The notes below the pieces were generated by a model. The model had not been told where the DNA came from. It saw only the letters and a program-made list of their open reading frames with translations, and ran no database searches. Positions 46,616-54,638 of a stretch of 64,000 nucleotides of DNA are shown here, piece after piece; position 1 is the stretch's first letter, and each line of letters opens with the position of its first letter. The DNA is taken from assembly GCA_029203125.1 (NCBI GenBank), contig CP119317.1, forward strand, positions 1,302,001 through 1,366,000, in the 5' to 3' direction. Source of the DNA: Candidatus Cohnella colombiensis. Its GTDB lineage: Bacteria > Bacillota > Bacilli > Paenibacillales > Paenibacillaceae. A program made the translations under genes and the position numbers.

Positions 46616-46818
46616 TCCAGATCCCCCTCCATAGGAGGCGGAAGCGGTACCGTAGGTGAGACGATTACAGATTCAGGCGGAGTATCGAAAAATGAATACA
46701 GTCGAATGCTATCTGTATCTCCAAGTAAGATGGATGAGGAAGCGGCGACTCCACCGATCCGAATTGAACCTACACAAAAAGCGCCATTAGTTACGTTCAG
46801 AATGAGGGGCTGAACCAT
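46612..46818 (-). CDS. gerPD: Spore germination protein GerPD
   Basis: A 68-aa GerPD homologue containing LNVTNGAFCVGSIRIGGVAA and FFDTPPESVIVSP, the latter close to the FDTPPE signature of the family. The start is ATG 46818, with AAGGAG 12 nt upstream; an in-frame ATG at 46830 abuts that site. It overlaps the end of gerPC by about 30 nt. Predicted role: small structural component of the spore-coat permeability system. Confidence 0.88.
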   Translation of the reverse strand: MVQPLILNVTNGAFCVGSIRIGGVAASSSILLGDTDSIRLYSFFDTPPESVIVSPTVPLPPPMEGDLE

Positions 46819-47461
46819 GCGCCGTAACATCTCCTTTCGTGGCTTGCTGTTGCTTGCTTAAATAGGTTGAGAATGCTCCGTGCACGTCACGAATCGTTTT
46901 TTCTTTAATGGATCGACTCCACTGTTGACGTTCTTCGTTCGTTCCTTGTGATGGATAGGTTGACATAGTTGCGTAATAACGGACTCGTCCTTCTAATTGT
47001 TTATTCACATCGTTGATGACTCTAGTTCGCTCGTCACGATCCAGTGTGATTTGATATTGTTGTTCGAGATCGATGAGGATATTTGGAGCTTGACTTTGCA
47101 TATAGGTGGACATCTCCTGTTGGACGATACGAAGGGGCTGCTCCGTATCATTATCGAGCTCAGCAACATCTTGCATTTGATTTGTGTTGGGCGTTTCCAA
47201 TGAGTCAATACTAGGCATACCTTGAGGTGAAATCCCTACGTTAAGAGTGCCTTCGAGCCGATTCACCTTTAATTGGTCGAAATGGTATTCCACATGCAGA
47301 GGAGGTTTATTTTTTAGTTCGTTAAGCTGATCCTGCATGCCCTTGAGCTGAGTCGATAGCTGCCCAAGCTGTTGCTCGATTTGAACGATTCGTTGCTGCC
47401 ATTGTGGCGCACTCTGTTCTGGAGGAAACGGGTACGATTGCCAAGGGTTTGGAGGCTGCAT
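46787..47461 (-). CDS. gerPC: Spore germination protein GerPC
   Basis: The largest GerP protein, 224 aa from ATG 47461 (AAGGGAG at 8 nt; in-frame ATG 47479 overlaps gerPB). A Pro/Gln-rich start (NPWQSYPFPPEQ) is followed by a coiled-coil stretch (IVQIEQQLGQLSTQLKGMQD), then VEYHFDQLKVNRLEGTLNVG, the most conserved GerPC segment, and a helical C-terminal half. It is required for germinant access through the coat in Bacillus. Encoded between gerPB and gerPD. Confidence 0.9.
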   Translation of the reverse strand: MQPPNPWQSYPFPPEQSAPQWQQRIVQIEQQLGQLSTQLKGMQDQLNELKNKPPLHVEYHFDQLKVNRLEGTLNVGISPQGMPSIDSLETPNTNQMQDVAELDNDTEQPLRIVQQEMSTYMQSQAPNILIDLEQQYQITLDRDERTRVINDVNKQLEGRVRYYATMSTYPSQGTNEERQQWSRSIKEKTIRDVHGAFSTYLSKQQQATKGDVTAHGSAPHSERN

Positions 47462-47475
47462 AACGAAATCTCCCT

Positions 47476-47682
47476 TCATGTTGGATTGGGCAATGGGACT
47501 AACGATAACGTGGAGACACCTTCCCCAACTTCTGGAGCGGTTCCGGTAAATCCCCCCGTGTTGTATAGCTGTGAGAGCGCTTGGATACTCCCGGCGCTTC
47601 CGATTTGTAAAACAGATGAGTTTGTGAGTGCATCAATTCGGAGCTGACCAATAGAGATCGTTTGGTAGATGTTCCAGATCAT
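47476..47682 (-). CDS. gerPB: Spore germination protein GerPB
   Basis: A 68-aa GerPB homologue: YQTISIGQLRIDALTNSSVL, then QIGSAGSIQALSQLYNTGGF, matching the family's QIG(T/S)AG and LYNTG landmarks, and a Pro-rich tail. ATG 47682 is preceded by GGAG and overlaps the gerPA stop by 4 nt; its own stop overlaps an upstream gerPC start codon. Spore-coat localisation is inferred from family knowledge. Confidence 0.9.
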   Translation of the reverse strand: MIWNIYQTISIGQLRIDALTNSSVLQIGSAGSIQALSQLYNTGGFTGTAPEVGEGVSTLSLVPLPNPT

Positions 47683-47918
47683 ATGATCACTCCAGAATTA
47701 CCAAGTTTATCGTCAGTCGAATCTTTGACATCAGGGTCATTCGTATTCGTTGCGCTGATCGCATTGTTACTGCGAGCAAAGTCACCTGTCAAGAAGGAAC
47801 CTGCACCCGCATAGGTTTTTGAGTTGCTGCTCGGGGATACTTGTAGGGTATCTCCGAATAGCACGACACTACCGGATCCAACGCTAAGGATTTTTACGGC
47901 GCCGACAATGGAGGGCAT
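47679..47918 (-). CDS. gerPA: GerPA/GerPF-family spore germination protein
   Basis: First gene of the operon, 79 aa. It starts MPSIVGAVKILSVGSGSV, has SKTYAGAGSFLTGDF like GerPA, and SATNTNDPDVKDS like GerPF. Because it holds the gerPA position, that name is used, but the sequence blends both paralogues and no separate gerPF is present at the other end of the operon. AAGGAG lies 11 nt before ATG 47918. A sigma-K-like promoter lies about 40-65 nt upstream of the ATG. Confidence 0.85.
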   Translation of the reverse strand: MPSIVGAVKILSVGSGSVVLFGDTLQVSPSSNSKTYAGAGSFLTGDFARSNNAISATNTNDPDVKDSTDDKLGNSGVII

Positions 47919-47953
47919 GGGTACAACGACTCCTTCGCTGTAGGGTCATCTCA

Positions 47954-47982
47954 TAGTGTATGAAGGCATGAGCCTAGGGGTT
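47954..47982 (-). promoter_or_regulatory. Sigma-K-like promoter of the gerP operon
   Basis: On the minus strand AACC (47982-47979) is separated by 16 nt from CATACACTA (47962-47954), fitting the sigma-K consensus mACm-N16-CATAnnnTA. gerP is a sigma-K operon in Bacillus, so late mother-cell expression is expected. Confidence 0.75.
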
Positions 47983-48083
47983 CATCTATCCAGCCCTGAC
48001 CATCGGCACAATCATTGTTATGCGCATTGGCAATCCCTGTGGCATAGGATGGTGTAATCGTTTATGACAGGTGAGGTGTAGCG

Positions 48084-48542
48084 ATGCCGTCCTTTTTTGA
48101 TAATGGCCCTCTGCCTAACTGGCAAGAGTTAAAGCAAATGCTCGGTCGCGATATCCCCTGGAATCTAGTGCAGCAATGGAACCAGAATGATAATTCTTCG
48201 TGGCTTGATGAATATATAAGTGATTTGATTGGGAAGCCGAAAAAGACTGAGCCTGTGGAAATCAAGGGCATATTACGAACTGACACTCAGAAGAACGATA
48301 AGTACGTAATCGTTACGATGAGGCTAGATTCCCGAACACAGCTACGAAATCTTCAGCTTCATGCAACCTCTGATCGAGTGAGGATTACTGGACTACCAGA
48401 TGGAAAGATGCATACTGTTCGACTTCCCTGTCTTGTACTTCCACGTAGTGGAACCGTCGCTCGGCGCGATGGCAAGCTAGTTATTCGCTTCAAGCGTCGC
48501 CCACCAGATCACAATGAGTACGAATTGTTTATCCCTTCATAA
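48084..48542 (+). CDS. Alpha-crystallin-like spore protein (GerT/CotM type)
   Basis: A 152-aa protein with an N-terminal helical arm (about 1-55) and a beta-rich domain (about 60-148) ending VARRDGKLVIRFKRR, reminiscent of the final strands of Hsp20/alpha-crystallin domains. Divergent from gerP, it resembles GerT/CotM-type coat proteins, small-heat-shock-protein relatives with a role in spore germination in Bacillus cereus. The match is by pattern and context, so the name is tentative. ATG 48084 follows GGTGAGGTG. No perfect sigma-K promoter was found, though CATAGGATG upstream comes within one base of the -10 consensus. Confidence 0.65.
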   Translation: MPSFFDNGPLPNWQELKQMLGRDIPWNLVQQWNQNDNSSWLDEYISDLIGKPKKTEPVEIKGILRTDTQKNDKYVIVTMRLDSRTQLRNLQLHATSDRVRITGLPDGKMHTVRLPCLVLPRSGTVARRDGKLVIRFKRRPPDHNEYELFIPS

Positions 48543-48615
48543 ATCGGTATAATAGATGAAACGCGATAAGAGCGGATGTTATGGCTGTGGTTAGGACAGT
48601 CAGGGAGGCATTTCT

Positions 48616-48816
48616 GTGGATTTGGTTAATGTTTCAGCAGTTTCACCTGCATTATTCATCGTCGGAATTATTTTTATTTTGATGATTGGTTCGTTTCTAA
48701 GCATAGGCGTGCTTAAATTTTTTCAAGGTAATAAACGACAAGGTCCGATTTACTTAGTGCTTTCAGTATTATCGTTTGTCGGGCTCATCCTCGTCGTCAA
48801 TACGTGGTTCAGTTAA
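48616..48816 (+). CDS. Small membrane protein of unknown function
   Basis: A 66-aa protein with two hydrophobic helices (ALFIVGIIFILMIGSFLSIG and PIYLVLSVLSFVGLILVVN) joined by a basic loop KFFQGNKRQG. The start is GTG 48616 behind GGGAGG. No family was recognised. It is 34 nt upstream of yidD and on the same strand, so co-transcription is likely. Confidence 0.7.
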   Translation: MDLVNVSAVSPALFIVGIIFILMIGSFLSIGVLKFFQGNKRQGPIYLVLSVLSFVGLILVVNTWFS

Positions 48817-48850
48817 TATAACGTTAGTGGACTGCATTGTGGAGTGATGG

Positions 48851-49102
48851 ATGATGTTACGAACGGTATTGAAAGCGCCTATTCGCTTCTATCGAACCTT
48901 TATATCACCTCTTAAGCCACCGACATGCCGGTTCGCACCGACTTGTTCGGCTTATGCTTTAGAAGCGATTGAAGTTCATGGCGCGATGAAAGGTTCATAC
49001 TTAGCGGTTCGCCGCATTTGCAAGTGTCACCCTTTTCATCGTGGCGGTTTTGATCCCGTCCCCCTTAAGAAGGGTAAAGCGGACAAGACGCGGACGACTT
49101 GA
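48851..49102 (+). CDS. yidD: Membrane protein insertion efficiency factor YidD
   Basis: An 83-aa protein with the diagnostic YidD pattern: amphipathic N-terminal helix (LRTVLKAPIRFYRTFISPL), PPTCRFAPTCSAYALEAIEVHG, RRICKCHPFHRGGFDPVP, including the three or four conserved Cys. It assists YidC/Oxa1-dependent insertion at the membrane. ATG 48851 or 48854 could be used. Its stop codon overlaps the -35 box of the metG leader promoter. Confidence 0.95.
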   Translation: MMLRTVLKAPIRFYRTFISPLKPPTCRFAPTCSAYALEAIEVHGAMKGSYLAVRRICKCHPFHRGGFDPVPLKKGKADKTRTT

Positions 49103-49128
49103 CAATTCGCGATTGTGTCGGTTATATT
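49099..49128 (+). promoter_or_regulatory. Promoter of the T-box/metG transcript
   Basis: TTGACA (49099-49104), 18-nt spacer, TATATT (49123-49128); a 17-nt alternative TTATAT overlaps. The -35 overlaps the end of yidD. Confidence 0.75.
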
Positions 49129-49135
49129 TTGTATC

Positions 49136-49440
49136 AATTAGTGATATAGCAGTATCTCCGTTGAAGGGATAAGTACGAAGCATATACCTATTACAGAGAG
49201 CCGGGAAAGCTGGAAACCGGTATAGGTCAACTTTGGAAAATGGTCCTGAAGGAGTTGTTTTCGAGCGTGTTTGATGTTGCGAATTGTAGTGCAGTCATCG
49301 AACAAGTAAGGGAACGACGTCAGTCCGGCGTTAACGGATGATGTTCATGAGCCTCCAAGTGTGCAAGTCGGAGGGAAATTGGGTGGTACCGCGTGAGTAA
49401 CAGCTCTCGTCCCATACGGACGGGGGCTTTTTGTATTTTT
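49136..49440 (+). promoter_or_regulatory. T-box leader (methionine) with terminator
   Basis: Leader that senses uncharged tRNA and controls metG. Visible parts: stem I elements with AAGTACGAAG near 49170 and the distal loop segment CAGAGAGCCGGGAAAGCTGG, a Met AUG at 49240-49242 in the expected specifier region, the T-box GGGTGGTACCGCG (49381-49393) and a terminator GCTCTCGTCC/GGACGGGGGC with T run (about 49402-49437). When tRNA-Met is uncharged, its CCA end pairs with the T-box bulge and the antiterminator wins. The specifier position was assigned by eye. Confidence 0.9.
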
Positions 49441-49467
49441 TGAAAAAAATAAAGGGAGATGAAAGGG

Positions 49468-51516
49468 ATGTCAGAGCAGAACAAATCGTTCTACATTACA
49501 ACGCCAATTTACTACCCAAGCGACAAGCTTCATATTGGTCATGCCTACACGACTGTAGCAGGAGACGCGATGGCGCGTTACAAGCGACTTCGTGGATTTG
49601 ATGTTCGCTATTTAACAGGAACAGATGAGCATGGACAGAAGATAGAGCAAAAAGCCGAGCAATCAGGTAAGACGCCACAGCAATTCGTAGACGACATAGT
49701 CGTTGGTATTAAAGAATTGTGGGAAAAGCTTGAGATTACCCATGATGACTTCATTCGTACGACAGAGCCACGTCACAAAAAGATAGTTCAACAAATTTTT
49801 GAACGGTTTCTCGCTCAAGGCGACATCTATAAGGGTGAGTATGAAGGCTGGTACAGCATTCCGGATGAAACGTTCTACACAGAGACTCAGCTCGTAGAAG
49901 TCGTCAAAGATGATCAAGGAAACATTGTAAGCGCGAAAAGTCCAGATAGTGGACATCCCGTTGAACTGGTGAAAGAGGAATCGTATTTCTTCCGTATGAG
50001 CAAATACGCGGATCGCCTGATAGCATATTATGAGGCAAATCCAGACTTCATTCAGCCAGAATCACGTAAAAATGAAATGATCAACAACTTCATTAAACCG
50101 GGACTAGAAGATTTAGCTGTTTCGCGTACGACGCATGATTGGGGAATCCCAGTACCTAGCGATCCAAAGCATGTTGTCTATGTGTGGATTGATGCGCTAA
50201 GCAACTATATTACTGCGCTAGGCTACGGAACTTCACAGGATGAGCTCTATCGCAAATTTTGGCCTGCTGACGTTCACTTGGTCGGCAAGGAGATCGTACG
50301 CTTCCATACGATTTATTGGCCGATTATGTTGATGGCATTAGATTTACCGCTACCGAAAAAAGTGTTTGGACATGGCTGGTTTCTGACGAAGGATGGCAAG
50401 ATGTCTAAATCCAAAGGGAACGTCATTAACCCAGTCAAGCTAATTGATCACTTCGGGTTAGATGCGGTTAGATACTATTTGCTGCGCGAAGTGCCGTTTG
50501 GAGCGGATGGAGCTTTCACTCCAGAAGGGTTTGTAGAACGCATCAACTTCGATTTAGCGAATGACCTTGGTAACTTATTGAATCGAACAATTGCGATGAT
50601 CGATAAATATTTTGATGGCGTTATTCCATCCTTTAAGAGCGGTGCAACAGCGTTCGATGGCGAACTGGAAAATGCAGTGAAAGTGACTGTAGAGAAAGTT
50701 GAAGCCGCGATGGAAAATATGGAATTCTCGATTGCGCTGAGCGCAATCTGGACGTTAGTTGGACGTACGAATAAATACATCGATGAAACACAGCCGTGGG
50801 CTTTGGCCAAGGATGAAGCGAATCGTGGTGCGTTGGCATCCGTGATGGGTCGTCTCGCAGAAGGCTTACGTATTATCTCCATTCTCATTCAGCCGTTTCT
50901 TACACAGACTCCGCGGAGGATCTGGGAACAGCTTGGTGTTGTAGAGGGCTCATTGACATCGTGGGATAGCATAAATCAAATGGATGATAAGCTAGCTGGA
51001 ACGAATGTGAATAAAGGAGATCCGATTTTTCCGCGGTTGGAGCTTGCTGACGAAGTGAAGTGGATTATTGAATCGATGGGCGGTACGGTTAACGCAGGAA
51101 GTGTAGAAGCTACGACTGAGAAAGCTAATGATTCGACTGCTACAACAGCTGCACCTTCTACACAAGTTGACAGCTCTGAGTTGGAGCGTAAGCCCGAGAT
51201 TGGGATCGACGAATTTGCGAAAGTCGAATTGCGTGTTGCACAAGTTATAGCTTGTGAGCCTGTTCCAAAGGCTGATAAGTTGCTGAAGCTTCAGCTCGAT
51301 CTTGGCTTTGAAGTGCGTCAAGTGGTTTCAGGAATTGCTAAGCACTATACACCAGAGGAGATGGTTGGCCGGAAGGTAATCTGTGTCACCAACTTGAAGC
51401 CAGTTAAATTACGTGGTGAAATGTCGCAAGGCATGATCTTAGTTGCTTCCCAGGGCGATCAGCTTACACTCGCAACTGTACCTGACAATATGCCGAATGG
51501 TGCTTTAGTTAAGTAA
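49468..51516 (+). CDS. metG: Methionyl-tRNA synthetase
   Basis: Class I synthetase charging tRNA-Met, 682 aa from ATG 49468 (GGGAG at 9 nt; ATG 49459 is too close to it). Rossmann domain with YITTPIYYPSDKLHIGHAYT (HIGH motif), ATP-binding KMSKSKGN near residue 311, an anticodon-binding helical domain, a Thr/Ser/Ala-rich linker (about 545-570) and a C-terminal EMAP-like tRNA-binding domain (IDEFAKVELRVAQVIACEPV). The insert lacks zinc-binding Cys clusters (TETQLVE), as in Bacillus MetS. Regulated by the T-box leader. Confidence 0.98.
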   Translation: MSEQNKSFYITTPIYYPSDKLHIGHAYTTVAGDAMARYKRLRGFDVRYLTGTDEHGQKIEQKAEQSGKTPQQFVDDIVVGIKELWEKLEITHDDFIRTTEPRHKKIVQQIFERFLAQGDIYKGEYEGWYSIPDETFYTETQLVEVVKDDQGNIVSAKSPDSGHPVELVKEESYFFRMSKYADRLIAYYEANPDFIQPESRKNEMINNFIKPGLEDLAVSRTTHDWGIPVPSDPKHVVYVWIDALSNYITALGYGTSQDELYRKFWPADVHLVGKEIVRFHTIYWPIMLMALDLPLPKKVFGHGWFLTKDGKMSKSKGNVINPVKLIDHFGLDAVRYYLLREVPFGADGAFTPEGFVERINFDLANDLGNLLNRTIAMIDKYFDGVIPSFKSGATAFDGELENAVKVTVEKVEAAMENMEFSIALSAIWTLVGRTNKYIDETQPWALAKDEANRGALASVMGRLAEGLRIISILIQPFLTQTPRRIWEQLGVVEGSLTSWDSINQMDDKLAGTNVNKGDPIFPRLELADEVKWIIESMGGTVNAGSVEATTEKANDSTATTAAPSTQVDSSELERKPEIGIDEFAKVELRVAQVIACEPVPKADKLLKLQLDLGFEVRQVVSGIAKHYTPEEMVGRKVICVTNLKPVKLRGEMSQGMILVASQGDQLTLATVPDNMPNGALVK

Positions 51517-51537
51517 TTGATAAGTCCATTGATGGAG

Positions 51538-51587
51538 AAGGGGGTGTCCCAAAAGTCATGTTAAATGACTATGGACACCCCTTTTCT
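51538..51587 (+). terminator. Rho-independent terminator of metG
   Basis: GGGGTGTCC/GGACACCCC (51541-51549 with 51573-51581) with inner stem AGTCAT/ATGACT and a TTTT tail. Confidence 0.88.
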
Positions 51588-51913
51588 ATCGACTATGTTT
51601 TTTCGGGGGTGTATCTCGTTCCGGTTGCTGTTGAAATCAGGGGATTTGGAATGAGGTTTACAAGGGTATCCCCCGATTTCAAAGGCAAACGCTTCGCTCC
51701 TACACGAGATACACTCCCTTTTCCTATTGCCGATTTAGACAAGGAATTAGCCATTTGAAACACAAAAAGAGATCGCCTATTGGTAAAATGGAAGTACTAC
51801 CAACCATCCCAAAGGAGCGATCTCTTTGTACATTCAAAAAAGCGAGTTATGCTGTACAAAATACAACGTGCAGTGGAACTGCCCCTTCTTTATGCGTATT
51901 CATTTTGCTGGGA
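51588..51913. repeat. Two inverted-repeat structures, possible mobile-element remnant
   Basis: First structure: outer arms GGGTGTATCTCGT (51608-51620) and ACGAGATACACTCCC (51704-51718), inner arms GAAATCAGGGGAT (51633-51645) and ATCCCCCGATTTC (51668-51680), a nested stem over about 110 nt. Second: AAAGAGATCGC (51766-51776) and GCGATCTCTTT (51827-51837) with inner TTGGTA/TACCAA. A reading frame of about 32 codons starts near 51836 but matches nothing recognised. Open frames through the first structure look non-coding. This could be a MITE or an insertion-sequence scar, unproven. The rest of the gap up to the znuA promoter shows nothing. Confidence 0.6.
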
Positions 51914-51968
51914 TTGACACCTGAATAGGCGCGAGATATACTAATCTATGAAATTGTAAATATTACGA
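51914..51968 (+). promoter_or_regulatory. Zinc importer promoter with Zur box
   Basis: Near-consensus promoter TTGACA (51914-51919), 17 nt, TATACT (51937-51942). Just downstream TTGTAAATATTACGA (51954-51968) matches the Zur operator TCGTAATnATTACGA at 12 of 14 defined positions. Zinc-replete repression by Zur is predicted. The leader to the start codon is about 110 nt. Confidence 0.8.
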
Positions 51969-52059
51969 TTAAGAAAAAGTGGATGCTAAAAATGAATGCA
52001 AGAGTACAATCTAAGGTTGAATGCAAGAGTGGTTGCGAAGAATGGAGAGTCAGCGAAAG

Positions 52060-53010
52060 ATGAAGAAGAGTAGAATCGTGTATGTATTGTTATTTATGAT
52101 GTTATTGATGATTGGATCCGGTTGTTCGAGTACAGGCAAGTCCCAATTCGTAGCAGGTAAAGTGAATGTGGTGACGACCTTGTATCCTATTACATATTTC
52201 GCTGATCAAATCGGCGGACAATATGCGAATGTCATTAATTTAGTTGCTGCAGGGGTCGAGCCCCACGATTGGACACCGAAGAGTCAAGATTTGACTGCAG
52301 TTTCAAATGCACAATTATTTCTATACAACGGGGCAGGCTTAGAGGGTTGGGTAGATCAGTTCTTAAATGGTCTTGATTCATCTAGCTCTGTCGTAGCGGT
52401 TGAAGTCAGTCATGGGATTGAACTTATTCACGGAGAGACGGAGCACGATGAACAGGATGTAGAAGACGACCACAATCATTCTGATCATGATGTAGATCCG
52501 CATACGTGGGTTAGTCCACGTTCTGCTTTGATGATGGCTTCTAATATTCGAGATGCGTTAATTTCTGTAGATGAGGCGCATGAAGCACAATTTGTTGCGA
52601 ACTATGAACAGCTTGCAGCAAAGCTAACACAATTGGATGCGCAATACACAGAGGGGCTTGCTCCTTATCAAGGTAAAGACATCGTCGTTTCTCATCAATC
52701 TTTCGGCTATCTCTGTCGTGATTATGGACTGCATCAAATCTCGATCATGGGTTTGTCGCCGGATGCAGAGCCAAGAGCACAGGACTTGTTATCGATTGCA
52801 GATTACGTGAAGAAGCATGGCATTACAACGATTTTCTTCGAAGAGCTTGTGACTGACCGACTTGCGAGCACATTGGCGAACGAAGCAAAGGTTGGGACGA
52901 TGGTACTCAATCCACTCGAAGGTTTAACTCCTGAGCAGCAAAAAGCTGGGGAAAACTATTTTACATTGATGGAACGTAACTTGCAAAACTTGCAGAAGGC
53001 ATTGCAGTGA
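52060..53010 (+). CDS. znuA: Zinc ABC transporter substrate-binding lipoprotein
   Basis: Cluster A-I metal-binding lipoprotein of 316 aa from ATG 52060 (GGAGAG at 10 nt; an upstream in-frame ATG at 52021 lacks one). Signal ends LLMIGSGC. Mature domain has VVTTLYPITYFADQIGG, the metal-ligand His in GVEPHDWTP, an acidic His-rich loop (HGETEHDEQDVEDDHNHSD) characteristic of zinc rather than manganese binders, DPHTWVSPR, VSHQSFGYL and FEELVTDRL. It delivers Zn2+ to ZnuBC. First gene of the operon, behind a Zur box. Confidence 0.93.
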   Translation: MKKSRIVYVLLFMMLLMIGSGCSSTGKSQFVAGKVNVVTTLYPITYFADQIGGQYANVINLVAAGVEPHDWTPKSQDLTAVSNAQLFLYNGAGLEGWVDQFLNGLDSSSSVVAVEVSHGIELIHGETEHDEQDVEDDHNHSDHDVDPHTWVSPRSALMMASNIRDALISVDEAHEAQFVANYEQLAAKLTQLDAQYTEGLAPYQGKDIVVSHQSFGYLCRDYGLHQISIMGLSPDAEPRAQDLLSIADYVKKHGITTIFFEELVTDRLASTLANEAKVGTMVLNPLEGLTPEQQKAGENYFTLMERNLQNLQKALQ

Positions 53011-53043
53011 ACTAACATAGGGTTAGAGAGCAGGTGAGATACA

Positions 53044-53802
53044 ATGGTGACTGAGCAAATGGGCTGCCACAGAGAAATTATACGATTGGACAACATTAGC
53101 TTCTCATTCGATTCGAAGCCAATAATGTCTAACGTTTCGTTTACGGTGAAGGAACGTGATTTCGTCGGTCTAATTGGCTCTAATGGTGCGGGGAAGACAA
53201 CGTTGCTTAGAATGATTGTCGGATTATTGCGTCCGAATTCCGGTAATATCACGCTTTTTGGGACACCGGCAGAGCAATTCAAAGATTGGGATCATATTGG
53301 TTATGTTCCACAGCGAAACAACTTTAATCCATTATTTCCGGCAACTGTACGGGAGGTTGTACTGTCAGGCTTATACGGCCGACGTAAGCTGTTTCGTAAA
53401 GTTTCGAAAGAAGATATCGCAAGAAGTGAAGACGCGCTAACCACTTTAAAGATTCAAGATTTAGGAGATAAGAGAATTGGAGCACTTTCTGGTGGTCAGC
53501 AGCAACGGGTGTTTCTAGCACGCGCTCTTATCAACAATCCTAAGCTTCTTATTCTGGATGAACCATTGTCAGGCATTGATCAGGAAACACAAGTGAACTT
53601 TTTTAACTTAATCAGGCATATGCACCAACATCATAACATTACGTTTATTATGGTTTCGCACGATATGGAGATGGTTAGATCTTACCTTGGTGATAAGCCT
53701 AAGGAAACAGCGGGCAAGTTGAATTTTTATGTTCGCCATTCGCATGATCTTGAGGATTGTGTCGAGACGGACTTGTTTCATACACTTCGGAAAGAAGGTT
53801 AG
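53044..53802 (+). CDS. znuC: Zinc ABC transporter ATP-binding protein
   Basis: A 252-aa metal ABC ATPase: Walker A GSNGAGKTT near residue 59, Q-loop YVPQRNNFN, signature LSGGQQQRV, Walker B LLILDEPLSGID, His switch VSHDME. The C-terminal tail of about 40 residues (YVRHSHDLEDCVETD) contains His, Asp and Cys and may sense or bind metal. Ribosome site AGGTGAG precedes ATG 53044. Works with the adjacent ZnuB and ZnuA. Confidence 0.94.
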   Translation: MVTEQMGCHREIIRLDNISFSFDSKPIMSNVSFTVKERDFVGLIGSNGAGKTTLLRMIVGLLRPNSGNITLFGTPAEQFKDWDHIGYVPQRNNFNPLFPATVREVVLSGLYGRRKLFRKVSKEDIARSEDALTTLKIQDLGDKRIGALSGGQQQRVFLARALINNPKLLILDEPLSGIDQETQVNFFNLIRHMHQHHNITFIMVSHDMEMVRSYLGDKPKETAGKLNFYVRHSHDLEDCVETDLFHTLRKEG

Positions 53803-53808
53803 TGTTGC

Positions 53809-54612
53809 TTGGACATTTTAAGTGCGGAATTTTTTCAACGCGCGTTAATCGGAGGCGCATTGATCGCAGTGACTGCGCCCTTAATGGGCCTGTTTCTTGT
53901 GCTTCGTAGGTTAGCGATGATTGGAGACACACTGGCACACGTAAGTATTGCAGGAGTAGCGCTTGGGTTTTTGATTAATGTGTATCCCGTTGCCGTTGGC
54001 TTACTGTTCGCTATTGTGGCATCTTTTGGTATTGAAGCGCTCAGACGTACATATCGTTCCTATGCAGAATTATCTATTGCGATCATCATGTCGGGTGGAA
54101 TTGCGTTAGCATCGATTTTTTTTACATTAGGCAAAGGGTTTAATTTGAACGTTAATTCGTATTTATTCGGCAGTATTTATACCCTCACGGGTACGGACCT
54201 CACAGTTATTGCGATTGTGACGTTCATTGTTTTAGCCGTAGTTTTACTACAAAAGAAGGAATTGTTTCTGCTCACGTTTGATGAGGATGCTGCAGCGGTA
54301 AGTGGACTTCCTGTCCGCTTTTTCAATATCATTATTAGTATATTGACTGCTCTAGTCATTAGCGCTGCAATCAAGATTGTAGGGGCATTACTCGTTTCAG
54401 CACTATTAACAATACCAGCTGCTTGTGCGTTGTCGATATCAAAGAGCTTCAAACAAGCGATGGTGCTCGTAATCATTATTGGCGAGATTGCAGTTTTAGC
54501 AGGATTATGGATGGCTGGCGTTTGGAACCTCGCACCTGGAGGGACAATCGTTATGCTGCTAATTGCTATTTTAGGGCTTTCGCTAATGACGAGAAGAATG
54601 TTTCGTGTTTAG
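53809..54612 (+). CDS. znuB: Zinc ABC transporter permease
   Basis: ABC-3 family permease of 267 aa with about eight hydrophobic helices. Conserved LRRLAMIGDTLAHVSIAGVALG follows TM1, and a second family segment is LLVSALLTIPAACALSISKS. The TTG start at 53809 has GAAGG 10 nt upstream, 6 nt after the znuC stop. Forms the membrane channel of the zinc importer. Confidence 0.94.
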   Translation: MDILSAEFFQRALIGGALIAVTAPLMGLFLVLRRLAMIGDTLAHVSIAGVALGFLINVYPVAVGLLFAIVASFGIEALRRTYRSYAELSIAIIMSGGIALASIFFTLGKGFNLNVNSYLFGSIYTLTGTDLTVIAIVTFIVLAVVLLQKKELFLLTFDEDAAAVSGLPVRFFNIIISILTALVISAAIKIVGALLVSALLTIPAACALSISKSFKQAMVLVIIIGEIAVLAGLWMAGVWNLAPGGTIVMLLIAILGLSLMTRRMFRV

Positions 54613-54638
54613 GTAACGTAATTAAGGAGGTTCTAATC

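Noticed and set aside
51558..51758. 66-codon frame after metG
   Set aside because: It begins inside the metG terminator and spans a large inverted repeat; no family resemblance or ribosome site.
51836..51934. Short frame suggestive of a transposase start
   Set aside because: Only about 32 codons, no recognisable domain, and it overlaps the znuA promoter.
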